Positions 24,036-32,188 are shown, counted from the first letter of the stretch. The stretch is 64,000 nucleotides of DNA from Larkinella sp965227735 (GCF_965227735.1 NZ_OZ245776.1:2232001-2296000), one strand, 5' to 3'. Notes: generated by a model not told the origin, from the sequence alone. Translations and numbers: made by a program.

Positions 24036-25412
24036 TTAAGGCTGCCAGTGTAGCCCAATTACCAGACCATAGCTGTAGGGTCGGACGCTGAAACAGCGGG
24101 AATTATCGCTGATGGCGTTGAGATTATAGACGATTCCGGGTTCAACCTGCAACCGCAATTTCTCCGTCAATTGGCGCTCAATGCCGTAGGAAGCCTGCAA
24201 AAAGGGCTGCCAGCGCTGGCTGGAGCGGCCATTGACCAGATAACCCACGCTCCCTCCGAACGCAATCGAATGTCGCAGCCCCGTCATCTGACCCGGATTC
24301 AACTGCCAACGTCCTTCTGCACTCAGGGCGGCATACTGCCAGGTGGTTTTCACCCGGTGCTCCTCTGATTTATACAAAGGCGTTAATTTAATGGTTTGCT
24401 GATCGACCCACTCCACCTTGGTCGAATCCGAGCGGAGCGCCCGGGCGGAGTAGGTCATTTCCTGCTGCAATTTCTGATAAACCGCTCCAACCCGTAGACT
24501 AAGCCTGCGGCTCAGCGGCCATTCGGCCCCGGCCTGCACCCGCAAACCCGTTCGGGCGGATAAAGATGTGGACGGGCGGATTTTTTCCATTACGACCTCA
24601 TCCTGCCGCACCGGCGTTACTTCCCGGAACGTGTACAGCGGCATTACACTGGCAAAAAAGGAAGGACGCGCGGCCAGACGCTCCGGTTCAATAGCGGGTG
24701 CCTGCTGCGTGGCCAGTGCATGAACAGCGGGTAAGTTGGCAACGGGAAACACAAGCCGGGTCGCTTTTCGGGCCACAAACACGTAGCGCAGAGCCGTTTC
24801 CGTCTCCATATTCGTTTGTGGATAGGATGATTGAATCGTAGAGTTTACATCATAGGCTTTGTTGGGTATTTCTTTCGGTATACTGCTCAGTTGATTTACT
24901 ACCTTCACACTCGTGTTTTGATCATTCCTTCGCAACGGGTCAGAACCTGAGCCAACGGGTTTTCGCCGGAATTTTTCGATTGCCCGGGCAAAAACTGCTC
25001 CTTCATCACCCTGGGTTCTGGCAAGGCCGGGAAGGGCCGCTGCCGGTTGGTCAATCGCGTGGGCCGACCTTCCGTTTTGGGGTATACGATGCCCGGCTGT
25101 TGGACGGTTTTCAGAACCAACGGTAGTCCGTGCCGTTTCCGGTTTCACCACCGCCGGTGATTGCGCAACGGTGCCTTCCGACGAGGCTGAATACTCCCGG
25201 ACGCCAACGGTTAGCAGGACCAGAATAGCCAGGAAGGCCAGACTCAGGCCAATTCGCCGACCCATGTGACGCCCCGGTTTTTCGACCGATGGCGGTTTTG
25301 ATCCCCTTAAAATACGTTCCAGAGCGTCTTCCGCCGGTTCAGACTCGTAGTTTTCGAGTCGCTGCCGGAAAATCCGTTCCCACTCCTCTTCAGTAGCTGC
25401 CATAGCTGACAA
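24036..25412 (-). CDS. Membrane-anchored protein with outer-membrane-like barrel, partner of ECF sigma
   Basis: 458 aa. Seen: a cytoplasmic N-terminal region with EEEWERIFRQRLENYESEPAEDALERIL (residues 8-35), one membrane helix at about 52-71, a Pro/Ser/Thr-rich linker, and a C-terminal half with strands ending in VRPYSYGLVIGLHWQP, typical of an outer-membrane-like beta-barrel. The gene overlaps the end of the sigma gene by 23 bp. In Bacteroidota this layout (sigma then single-span protein with a cytoplasmic helical head and barrel-like domain) is read as sigma/anti-sigma. The head is the likely sigma-binding part; that is inference. Confidence 0.7.
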   Translation of the reverse strand: MSAMAATEEEWERIFRQRLENYESEPAEDALERILRGSKPPSVEKPGRHMGRRIGLSLAFLAILVLLTVGVREYSASSEGTVAQSPAVVKPETARTTVGSENRPTAGHRIPQNGRSAHAIDQPAAALPGLARTQGDEGAVFARAIEKFRRKPVGSGSDPLRRNDQNTSVKVVNQLSSIPKEIPNKAYDVNSTIQSSYPQTNMETETALRYVFVARKATRLVFPVANLPAVHALATQQAPAIEPERLAARPSFFASVMPLYTFREVTPVRQDEVVMEKIRPSTSLSARTGLRVQAGAEWPLSRRLSLRVGAVYQKLQQEMTYSARALRSDSTKVEWVDQQTIKLTPLYKSEEHRVKTTWQYAALSAEGRWQLNPGQMTGLRHSIAFGGSVGYLVNGRSSQRWQPFLQASYGIERQLTEKLRLQVEPGIVYNLNAISDNSRCFSVRPYSYGLVIGLHWQP

Positions 25413-25941
25413 TCCCTATTTTCTTCAATTTTTGTCTTAAAACGTCTTTGGCCCGCGCCAGTTGCGACTTCGAGGTTCCTTCCGAAATTCCCAGCATCCG
25501 GGCAATTTCCTGGTGGCTGTAGCCATCGACAACGTACAGGTTGAATACCATGCGGTAGCCATCGGCCAGGTCCTGCACCAGCGTGAGCAGTTCCTCCGTT
25601 GAGATGCGGGCCAGAATATCGTTGTGTTCGGTGTTGCTGGTTTCCCAGGCTTCTTCGTAATCGGTTTCGGATTGCTCGTGGTGGTGCTTGTGGTACCAGT
25701 TAATGGCCGTGTTGACCATCACCCGTTTCATCCAGTTCAGCAACCGCTCGGGTTGTTCGATGGTGTGAATTTGCTGGAAGATGCGGATAAACCCTTCCTG
25801 AAACATGTCTTCCGCTTCCGGGCGCGAACGGGCATAGCGACGGCAAAGGCCCATCATCCGGCTTTTGTGACGTTCGTACAAAGCCGTTTGAGCCCGCGCA
25901 TCGTGACGCTGGCATGCCCGCAACAATTCTATTTCAGACAA
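25390..25941 (-). CDS. ECF RNA polymerase sigma factor
   Basis: 183-aa extracytoplasmic-function sigma factor. Seen: region 2 with LCRRYARSRPEAEDMFQEGFIRIF (residues about 31-54; the AEDMFQE element binds core polymerase) and region 4 with VDGYSHQEIARMLGISEGTSKSQLARAK. The two are joined by a short linker, and there is no region 1 or 3. It directs transcription when released from its partner. The next gene overlaps its 3' end and is the probable partner. Confidence 0.95.
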   Translation of the reverse strand: MSEIELLRACQRHDARAQTALYERHKSRMMGLCRRYARSRPEAEDMFQEGFIRIFQQIHTIEQPERLLNWMKRVMVNTAINWYHKHHHEQSETDYEEAWETSNTEHNDILARISTEELLTLVQDLADGYRMVFNLYVVDGYSHQEIARMLGISEGTSKSQLARAKDVLRQKLKKIGIVSYGSY

Positions 25942-26016
25942 AGAGTTTCTTCAGGACGACGGTGTACGTACGAATTACAACTTTTCCTTAAACCGACCCA
26001 ATTTACCATTCCTAAT

Positions 26017-27279
26017 TTACTGAATGGCAAGATTTACCGTCGCCGACGACTTATTATTTTTCACGTCTGTCAATTCATAGGTAAATTGAAAATTTCCTCT
26101 AAAATCCAGGGATGGCCGGTACATAATAACCCCGTTCGGCAGGACTTCCAGAGCCGCACCCGATGGATTATCCGTAATGGTCATACTTTGCAAGGGTGTA
26201 CAAACGCGGTCATTTCCCAGCGCATAAATGTAAACAACCCGTTTCTTAGGATCAGCAGGCAAAATAGCGGACGAAATCTGCCCGTTGTCGTTACGGGCCG
26301 TCAAGGCGCAACCGGCCTCCGGGCCGGTGACCGAAATGCGGGCCGTGGCTTCCTGACAATCTCCGGCATCACAACGCCGGTACGTCAATTCATCCTCTCC
26401 CGTATAGCCATTTGTCGGAAAATACAACACCGTATTGTTCTTCAACACCCGCGCCGTACCCTTGCCGGGTGCCTTGACGATCGTAACCGGCAAATCGTAC
26501 CGGGATTTACAAAGCTGGTCGTTGGCCAGAACCGGAATGCGCAGCGAATCGGTAATGAACCATTGTTTCCAGTAGACCTGCTCGTCTTTCAGCAGAATTT
26601 TACAGTCTTTATACGGATCGCCGACGCTAATCCGAACCGGACATAGAAACGTGCGGCTTTTCTGCGGAAAAACCGCCTTCACCTTATAAAAGAAAAAATC
26701 AAATCCGTTGAAACCGGCCGTGGGCGTATACCTTATTTCCCCGTTTTCGACGGTTACTTTGCCATGCTCCGGTTGCTGCTGTACGGCCAGACTGGCCAGA
26801 TCGACCGTGGCATCACAAAACCGGTCATTTTTTAAGACGTCTGCTGTAATGGGCTGGCTTTCGGCCGTCCGGTACCAATCCGGAATCGGACCGGCATTAC
26901 ACGGAATCCGGCTGCTGTCGGCCGCCATGCTGATCCGGAACGACCGGGCCAGCCGGGTTTCTTTCCCCGTGCTGACCGAAAACTGGTCTTCACCCACCAC
27001 AAAGGTGGAATAGGGCGTATAAACCAGCAAACCGCTGCCACTGAATCGGGCATTACCAAGCCGCGGTGTTTGGGTGATGTACAGGGTTGTGACCGAATTG
27101 AGGCCGGAAATGGAAGTCAGATCAATGGCTACCTGCTGGTCGGGCAGGGTATAATACTCTATTTCTTCCGTATCAACGCCATCAGGGCCGGGTGCAGCGT
27201 CCTGCGCGATTCGATCGCAAGCCACTGTGCCCAGTAATAACACCGTCAATACCGTACTATAAAATCTGGATGTAAACAT
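26017..27279 (-). CDS. Ig-like multi-domain lipoprotein with conserved NDxxC repeats
   Basis: 420-aa exported protein. Seen: lipobox at LLGTVAC, then four cadherin-like or Big_9-type Ig domains. Three of them start with the same phrase: VLKNDRFC, VLANDQLC and ALGNDRVC, and each ends near FNGFDFFFYK, YTGEDELTYRR and FRGNFQFTYEL. Big_9-like tandem domains usually serve adhesion or surface scaffolding. The Cys following ND in each domain is unusual for this fold and could form disulfides. The ATG at 27279 (MFTSRFYS) is used because the signal peptide starts there. Confidence 0.72.
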   Translation of the reverse strand: MFTSRFYSTVLTVLLLGTVACDRIAQDAAPGPDGVDTEEIEYYTLPDQQVAIDLTSISGLNSVTTLYITQTPRLGNARFSGSGLLVYTPYSTFVVGEDQFSVSTGKETRLARSFRISMAADSSRIPCNAGPIPDWYRTAESQPITADVLKNDRFCDATVDLASLAVQQQPEHGKVTVENGEIRYTPTAGFNGFDFFFYKVKAVFPQKSRTFLCPVRISVGDPYKDCKILLKDEQVYWKQWFITDSLRIPVLANDQLCKSRYDLPVTIVKAPGKGTARVLKNNTVLYFPTNGYTGEDELTYRRCDAGDCQEATARISVTGPEAGCALTARNDNGQISSAILPADPKKRVVYIYALGNDRVCTPLQSMTITDNPSGAALEVLPNGVIMYRPSLDFRGNFQFTYELTDVKNNKSSATVNLAIQ

Positions 27280-27341
27280 ATCACCGCCGAGACAACGCTC
27301 TGAACGATATGACAAGGCTGATATCGAAAGGGTTGCAAAAA

Positions 27342-27414
27342 GAATGATGAGTTATGAATGATGAACGATGAATTGATAAGCGTAAGCCCATTCATCATTC
27401 ATAACTCATCATTC
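27342..27414. repeat. Heptamer-arm inverted repeat element F
   Basis: The left arm (27342-27375) is built from GATGAGT, TATGAAT and GATGAAC heptamers; the right arm is 27390-27414. The core between them reads GGGCTTACGC on the minus strand, one base from the GGGCTGACGC core of element A. It lies between two minus-strand genes. Confidence 0.8.
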
Positions 27415-27416
27415 TA

Positions 27417-29135
27417 CTACAGGTTTTGCCGCTTCAGTTCCTGCACGGCGTAGTTGGCCGCGCGGGCGGTCATGGCCATGTAGGTGAGCGACGGGTTGAC
27501 ACACGAAGCCGAAACCATGAACGCGCCGTCGGTACAGAAAACATTTTTCACCGAATGCACCTGGTTGAATTTGTTCAGCACCGACTGTTTCGGATCATTC
27601 CCCATCCGGGCGGTTCCCATTTCGTGAATCCCCAGACCCGGCCACGAACCGTTGTCGTTGATGGTCACGTTTTTCAAACCCGCCGTTTCGAGCATTTCGG
27701 CCGCATCGTTGCCCATGTCCTTCCGCATTTTCATTTCGTTTTCCTTGAATTCGGCATCGAAACGCAGTACCGGCAGACCATACTTATCGGTTTTCGACTT
27801 GTCGATCACGACTTTGTTTTCGAAATACGGCAGGCATTCGCCAAAACCGCCCAGGTTCATGGCCCAGGGTCCGGGTTTGGTCATTTCGTCTTTGAAGGCC
27901 GCTCCGAAGCCCTCCGAAGCCGTACCCCGGCCCCAGTTCATGCGCGAAGCACCGCCCTGGTAGCCAAAACCGCGCAGGTAATCGCGTTTTGCCTGGCCGG
28001 GCAGGTTGCGGAAACGCGGCACGTAAATCCCGTTCGCCCGACGACCGTAGTAGTATTTATCGCCAAACCCTTCGTAGACGCCACTGGCACCCACCCGGAA
28101 ATGGTGATCCATTACATAGTGACCCAGCACCCCGCTTTCGTTGCCCAAACCGTTCGGAAACCGGTTGGAAACCGACGCCATCAGGATTTGCGTCGACGCC
28201 ATCGAGGAAGCACACAGGAAAATAATTTTGGCGTTGAACGTCAGTTCTTCTTTCGTCAACTGATCGACCACCCGAACGCCCGTCGCTTTTTTCTTCGCTT
28301 CGTCGTAGATCACCGAGGTCACGATGGAATGCGGGCGGAGCGTCAGGTTTTTGGTTTTCATGGCTGCCGGCAAGGTGGCCGACTGCGTGCTGAAATACGC
28401 GCCGAACGGACACCCCCGGCTACACAGGTTCCGGTATTGACATTGCGCTCGGCCCAGGGCGCTTTGTTGCGCCGTAGGCTTGGTGATGTGTGCCACCCGG
28501 CCAATGGTGATCGTCCGTTCCTTGAATTTTTTCTCTACCTCGCCTTTGACGTGTTTTTCGAGACAATACATGTCCATCGGCGGTTGAAACTGCCCGTCGG
28601 GCAACTGCGGCAACCCGTCGCGTGAACCACTGACGCCGATGAATTTTTCGACGTAATCGTACCAGGGCGAAATGTCTTTGTAGCGGATCGGCCAGTCGGC
28701 ACCGACGCCTTCCTTGATGTTGGCTTCAAAATCGAGATCGCCCAGGCGGTAGCTCTGACGGCCCCACATCAGCGAACGCCCACCCGTGTGGTAGCCGCGC
28801 ATCCAGTCGAACCGCTTGTCTTCCAGATACGGATTTTCTTTATCGTTGACAAACAGGTAAGCGGTTCCTTCCGAAACCGTGTAGCCCGTCCGGGCCTGAA
28901 CGGCCTGTTCTTCGGCAATCTCCGACGTCACCCGCCCCCGGTGCGGAAACTGCCAGGGGTCGGTCATGGCGGTTTTATACCCTTCAATGTGTTTGATGTC
29001 TTCGCCCCGCTCGAGCATCAGCACCTTCAAACCCTTCTCCGTCAGCTCTTTCGCTGCCCATCCCCCGCTGATCCCCGATCCGACCACAATGGCGTCGTAG
29101 GTAGTGGCTTTGATACTATCTATGTTGAGGTTCAT
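27417..29135 (-). CDS. GMC-family FAD oxidoreductase with Fe-S-like Cys motif
   Basis: 572-aa flavoprotein dehydrogenase of the glucose-methanol-choline superfamily. Seen: N-terminal FAD motif VVGSGISGGWAAKEL (residues 17-31), the WMRGYHTGGRSLMWG flavin loop, Cys232, Cys238 and Cys242 in CQYRNLCSRGCPFGA, and C-terminal catalytic His in GIHEMGTARMG and Asn in NPSLTYMAMT. The Cys cluster resembles the region binding a 3Fe-4S cluster in FAD glucose/gluconate dehydrogenase large subunits. The upstream gene encodes the small partner subunit. Substrate is probably a sugar or polyol; glucoside 3-dehydrogenase activity is an attractive inference. Confidence 0.9.
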   Translation of the reverse strand: MNLNIDSIKATTYDAIVVGSGISGGWAAKELTEKGLKVLMLERGEDIKHIEGYKTAMTDPWQFPHRGRVTSEIAEEQAVQARTGYTVSEGTAYLFVNDKENPYLEDKRFDWMRGYHTGGRSLMWGRQSYRLGDLDFEANIKEGVGADWPIRYKDISPWYDYVEKFIGVSGSRDGLPQLPDGQFQPPMDMYCLEKHVKGEVEKKFKERTITIGRVAHITKPTAQQSALGRAQCQYRNLCSRGCPFGAYFSTQSATLPAAMKTKNLTLRPHSIVTSVIYDEAKKKATGVRVVDQLTKEELTFNAKIIFLCASSMASTQILMASVSNRFPNGLGNESGVLGHYVMDHHFRVGASGVYEGFGDKYYYGRRANGIYVPRFRNLPGQAKRDYLRGFGYQGGASRMNWGRGTASEGFGAAFKDEMTKPGPWAMNLGGFGECLPYFENKVVIDKSKTDKYGLPVLRFDAEFKENEMKMRKDMGNDAAEMLETAGLKNVTINDNGSWPGLGIHEMGTARMGNDPKQSVLNKFNQVHSVKNVFCTDGAFMVSASCVNPSLTYMAMTARAANYAVQELKRQNL

Positions 29136-29147
29136 GTTTTTAATAAC

Positions 29148-29240
29148 GAATGAAAATGGATAATGAACAATTGCCGGAACTGCTCAGGCAGCCCCAAATG
29201 ACGAACGAACCGGAAAGCCTTTCATTCGTCCTTGTTCATC
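29148..29240. repeat. Degenerate heptamer-word inverted repeat element G
   Basis: Words GAATGAA, AATGGAT and AATGAAC on the left (29148-29170) and TTCATTC and GTTCATC on the right (29221-29240) form a weaker inverted repeat, separating the two dehydrogenase subunit genes by 109 bp. The centre lacks the GGCTGACGC core. Confidence 0.55.
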
Positions 29241-29244
29241 GACA

Positions 29245-29835
29245 CTAGGTAGCCCAGGCTTTCTGTCCGGGTTTCAGATCAACACACCCCTGGAACCGGC
29301 CCGGAACGGCAATGTAGGCCAGGGCCTGCGTAGCACCGATTTCCGATGTAAAATACCCGTTCAGCGTCAAAGATTTCAGGGTGTTGAAGAAGGGCGTATA
29401 CCGTTTTTCAGCGGGCATCGATGCCATCGCCTTGCGTTGTTCGGCGGCTTCGGCCTGCAATTTCGTCATGATCTCCGTCCGTTGCGTGGCGTCGAGTGCC
29501 ACGAAATTCTTGCTGTAGGCAGCCTGACTCAGCTCATTGGTATGGGCCAGTCCGTCTAAAAACTGCTTCTGATCTTTTTGCGGATAACAGTCTTTTAAAA
29601 TAATGTCAATGATTTCATTGACTTTGGCGGCTTTCGCACCGGGGGTGCTGGTCGTAGGGATAATGACTTCGGTCATTTCAGCGACCATCGTGTCCTGGTC
29701 GGCCGTAAACAACAGAGGCTTTCCGCTCAGGGCCCGTCTGGTGGCCGACGCTTCGAGCGTATCCGCGAGTGCAGGCAGCGTCAGGGTGGTTCCCATCAAG
29801 GCCGCAACCCGCATCAAGGCATCTCTTCTGTTCAT
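29245..29835 (-). CDS. Gluconate 2-dehydrogenase subunit 3 family protein
   Basis: 196-aa small partner subunit of a GMC dehydrogenase. Seen: a twin-Arg-like N terminus (MNRRDALMRVAALMG) followed by a hydrophobic stretch and PALA, fitting Tat export in which this subunit carries its folded flavoprotein partner. The middle has VAEMTEVIIPTTSTPGAKAAKVNEIID, a family signature, and the C terminus ends YFTSEIGATQALAYIAVPGRF. First gene of a two-gene unit with the GMC oxidoreductase. No multiheme cytochrome subunit is present beside them. Confidence 0.88.
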   Translation of the reverse strand: MNRRDALMRVAALMGTTLTLPALADTLEASATRRALSGKPLLFTADQDTMVAEMTEVIIPTTSTPGAKAAKVNEIIDIILKDCYPQKDQKQFLDGLAHTNELSQAAYSKNFVALDATQRTEIMTKLQAEAAEQRKAMASMPAEKRYTPFFNTLKSLTLNGYFTSEIGATQALAYIAVPGRFQGCVDLKPGQKAWAT

Positions 29836-30266
29836 ACTATATTGAGTAAAAGATTAGTGAGATTCAAAAAACTAACGGAATAATCCATGACAAATATAGG
29901 CAATCGATCGGCTATTTGTATGGCGTTCGGCAGGTTTCATCCGAAAAAGGAAGGCCAACAGAGCGTATAGTCTTACCGGTTATGCCCCGATACGTCATCG
30001 CGGATTCGGGTTATGAATCTGCCAAAAAACCGGTAGAAATGAAATGGATGGGGCATTTTTCTTTTTTGCGCCTGGGACGGCAGGGATGAGTGGTGAGATG
30101 AATGCCTCAAAAATAACCTTCTCACATCTCTTGTCTTTCTTCTAACTTCTTTACTCCCAAGCCCTAAACAACCTTTCGTCGGGTCAATTGCGCCACTTAT
30201 CCATTTTTAGGGACTTCAGGCACTGTCCATACAATATCCGCTGTTTTCATCCGACTTCCCTACTGT
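29836..30266. other. Divergent intergenic region
   Basis: A 431-bp stretch between the dehydrogenase genes (minus) and a sigma factor gene (plus). No reading frame of note and no repeat element. It contains a -7-like box facing the dehydrogenase genes and presumably the sigma gene promoter. Confidence 0.6.
29891..29898 (-). promoter_or_regulatory. Candidate -7 box for the GMC dehydrogenase operon
   Basis: Minus-strand TATATTTG, a match to TAnnTTTG, 56 bp upstream of the subunit-3 start codon. No -33 element at the usual distance. Confidence 0.45.
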
Positions 30267-30917
30267 ATGAGAAACGTTGCGCTGTCAGTCCCCATCAATC
30301 CGGAGGGATCGGACCATTCCGGTCCCGATTCCCGGCCACCCGACGGGGCGGCCCGGGCGGTTCAGCGCGAACGACCCCGCCTGCTGGATTTTATTCGTCG
30401 ACGGCTCCCGACGCGCGAGGATGCCGAAGACCTGTTGCAGGATGTGCTGATGGACTGGGCTGAAATCGACCGGCGGACGCAACTGCCGTCGCCCACGGAA
30501 CCGCTGACGCAGCCCATCGAGCATCTGGCGGGGTGGCTGTTTGCGGTGGCCCGGCGGAAAATCGTCGACTGGTACCGGAAAAAGCGGACGGTTTCGCTGG
30601 AAGACCAGTCCAGGGGCTACGCCGACGACGATGGCGAACCGCTGCTGATGGCCAGTTTGCTGCCCGCCAACGACCTGACCGCCGACGAAATGCTGATGCG
30701 CGAAGCGATGATGGAAGCCGTCATGGAAGCGGTTTCGGAACTCCCCGCCGAACAACGCGAGGTATTTATCCGGCACGAGATCGACGGACAGAGTTTCCGG
30801 GACATGGCCGACGAAACCGGTATTCCGATCAACACACTGCTGTCGCGCAAACGCTACGCGATTCTGTACCTGCGGGAACGCCTGCGGGGCTTATACGAAG
30901 AATGGATCATAAACTAA
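30267..30917 (+). CDS. ECF RNA polymerase sigma factor with polar N-terminal extension
   Basis: 216 aa. Seen: region 2 LLDFIRRRLPTREDAEDLLQDVLMDW, then a hydrophilic linker, GWLFAVARRKIVDWYRKKR, and region 4 LPAEQREVFIRHEIDGQSFRDMADETG followed by INTLLSRKRYAIL. The first 30 residues are Pro/Gly/Asp-rich and not part of the fold. No anti-sigma with a recognised domain follows; instead two small membrane proteins of one family come next, the first only 11 bp away, making them the best candidates for partners or targets. Confidence 0.93.
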   Translation: MRNVALSVPINPEGSDHSGPDSRPPDGAARAVQRERPRLLDFIRRRLPTREDAEDLLQDVLMDWAEIDRRTQLPSPTEPLTQPIEHLAGWLFAVARRKIVDWYRKKRTVSLEDQSRGYADDDGEPLLMASLLPANDLTADEMLMREAMMEAVMEAVSELPAEQREVFIRHEIDGQSFRDMADETGIPINTLLSRKRYAILYLRERLRGLYEEWIIN

Positions 30918-30928
30918 ACACAACGACA

Positions 30929-31237
30929 ATGGAACCTCTGTTGATTTTAAAAGGAATTGGCTTTTTAGCCCTCGGAATTGCCCTCTTCATGCTCGTCACG
31001 CTGGTGGTCATGCGGCTGTGGAACTGGCTGGTGCCCTCGGTTTTTAACGGACCCAAAATCCGGTTCGTTCAGGCACTGGGTCTTCTGTTTCTGACGAGAC
31101 TGCTGGTGGGCGGTTTTGGCTTCGGCGGTGGGCATGGCGGACACTGGCGCGGACAACACGGTTTTGACCGTCACCATGCCGCCGTTTGCCAGCCGTATGA
31201 CAAAGGGTCGAACACGGTGAAACCGCGCGAACAATAA
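30929..31237 (+). CDS. Small membrane protein with LWNWLVP motif (paralog 1)
   Basis: 102 aa. Seen: two hydrophobic stretches (ILKGIGFLALGIALFMLVTLVV and FVQALGLLFLTRLLVG), between them RLWNWLVPSVFNGPKIR, then a Gly/His-rich tail (GGFGFGGGHGGHWRGQHG and more His). The His-rich tail could bind metal. It starts 11 bp after the sigma gene stop; an alternative ATG at 30902 would overlap that gene. The protein at 31568 shares the central motif. No characterised homolog recognised. Confidence 0.75.
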   Translation: MEPLLILKGIGFLALGIALFMLVTLVVMRLWNWLVPSVFNGPKIRFVQALGLLFLTRLLVGGFGFGGGHGGHWRGQHGFDRHHAAVCQPYDKGSNTVKPREQ

Positions 31238-31271
31238 CCTATTTAAATTTTAGGAAATAAGGCATTATATC

Positions 31272-31545
31272 GGTCATCCCTACGGGATTTTAGACCCACC
31301 TCGTTCCCTTTTACCCCGATTAAAATCGAGGGCTACAATATGAATCATCCCTACGGGATTATCAAATCCCAAAATCCCTTAGGGATGACGCATGTTGTAA
31401 CAATGGGCAAAACCGCCGAATTAGAATGAAACAAGTCCCGTAGGGATGATTCATATTGTAGCAATGGGGCAAAACCACCGAATTAGAATGAAACAAATCC
31501 CGTAGGGATGACGCATGTTGTAACAATGGGGTGAAACCATCTACC
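31272..31545. repeat. REP-like array built on CCCGTAGGGATG
   Basis: Three direct copies of a roughly 61-62-nt unit start near 31373, 31434 and 31496. Each opens with TCCCGTAGGGATGA, continues CAT-TTGTA-CAATGGG and, in the first two, ends CCGAATTAGAATGAAACA. Two inverted copies of ATCATCCCTACGGGATT lie upstream at about 31275-31290 and 31342-31360. The region occupies the 330-bp gap between the two LWNWLVP genes. Palindromic CCTACGGG/CCCGTAGGG sites are typical of REP elements mobilised by RAYT transposases; no such transposase is in this window. Confidence 0.85.
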
Positions 31546-31567
31546 CGTATTAAACATTTAAGAAACC

Positions 31568-32023
31568 ATGAAACTATTTTGGATTAAACGCGTATTTGGC
31601 GGCCTGTTACTCGCTGCCATTTTTGTAACGGCGGCCGGCTGGGCCGTATCGAGTCTCTGGAACTGGCTGGTGCCGGTGCTGTTTGCCGGCCCGACCATCA
31701 CCTTCGTTCAGGCCCTGGGCCTGCTCCTGCTGAGCCGGATGCTGGTCGGTTTTCGCGGGGGCTGGGGTGGCCGACGGTGGGGCGGTGGCGGCTGGGGCGG
31801 GAATCCCTACGGTCACCCGAAACACGCTTACTGGCGCGAGAAAATGTCGAACCGCTGGCAAAACATGACGCCCGAAGAACGCCAGCAGTTCAAGCAGCAG
31901 ATGAAGGAACAATGGAAAGGCGGCTGTGGCCCGCGCGGATTCGGACGTGGGCGACACTGGGGACCTGAACCACAGGAAACGGAACCCGGCCATTCGGCAG
32001 AGCCTACCGCGACGCAGAGTTGA
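31568..32023 (+). CDS. Small membrane protein with LWNWLVP motif and PEERQQF tail (paralog 2)
   Basis: 151 aa. Seen: N-terminal membrane helix, LWNWLVPVLFAGPTITFVQALGLLLLSRMLVG sharing most positions with the paralog at 30929 (residues 31-62), a Gly/Arg/Trp-rich stretch, then KMSNRWQNMTPEERQQFKQQM, reminiscent of the helical LTPEQR-type segment of Spy/CpxP and CnrX metal/stress sensors. The end is Gly/His/Pro-rich. The tail sequence suggests sensing of metal or envelope stress in the periplasm; this is inference. Confidence 0.72.
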   Translation: MKLFWIKRVFGGLLLAAIFVTAAGWAVSSLWNWLVPVLFAGPTITFVQALGLLLLSRMLVGFRGGWGGRRWGGGGWGGNPYGHPKHAYWREKMSNRWQNMTPEERQQFKQQMKEQWKGGCGPRGFGRGRHWGPEPQETEPGHSAEPTATQS

Positions 32024-32093
32024 TTTTTAGTGATATAAGGGAAATGAAGAACTCGTTCAGGATTTCATTTCTCTACAAGGAAAAGAGAATGAT

Positions 32094-32188
32094 GAATATC
32101 GAATGAAAAATGATGAATATTAAATGTAAAAGTATTGGAATGTGAGCCACTTTTACATTTAATATTCATCATTTTTCATTCGATATTC
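32094..32188. repeat. Heptamer-word inverted repeat element H, perfect 40-bp arms
   Basis: Arms 32094-32133 and 32149-32188 are exact reverse complements around a 15-nt loop. They are built of GAATATC, GAATGAA, AAATGAT-type heptamers. The loop reads GGCTCAC on the minus strand, possibly a decayed core. It lies between convergent genes. Confidence 0.88.

Noticed and set aside
27426..28625. Plus-strand open frame of 399 codons opposite the GMC oxidoreductase
   Set aside because: Shadow of the minus-strand flavoprotein gene; composition is Arg/His/Val-rich and without motif.
31272..31545. Regular repeats considered as a CRISPR array
   Set aside because: Units are 61-62 nt, nearly identical through their full length with no unique spacers, include inverted copies, and no cas gene is near.
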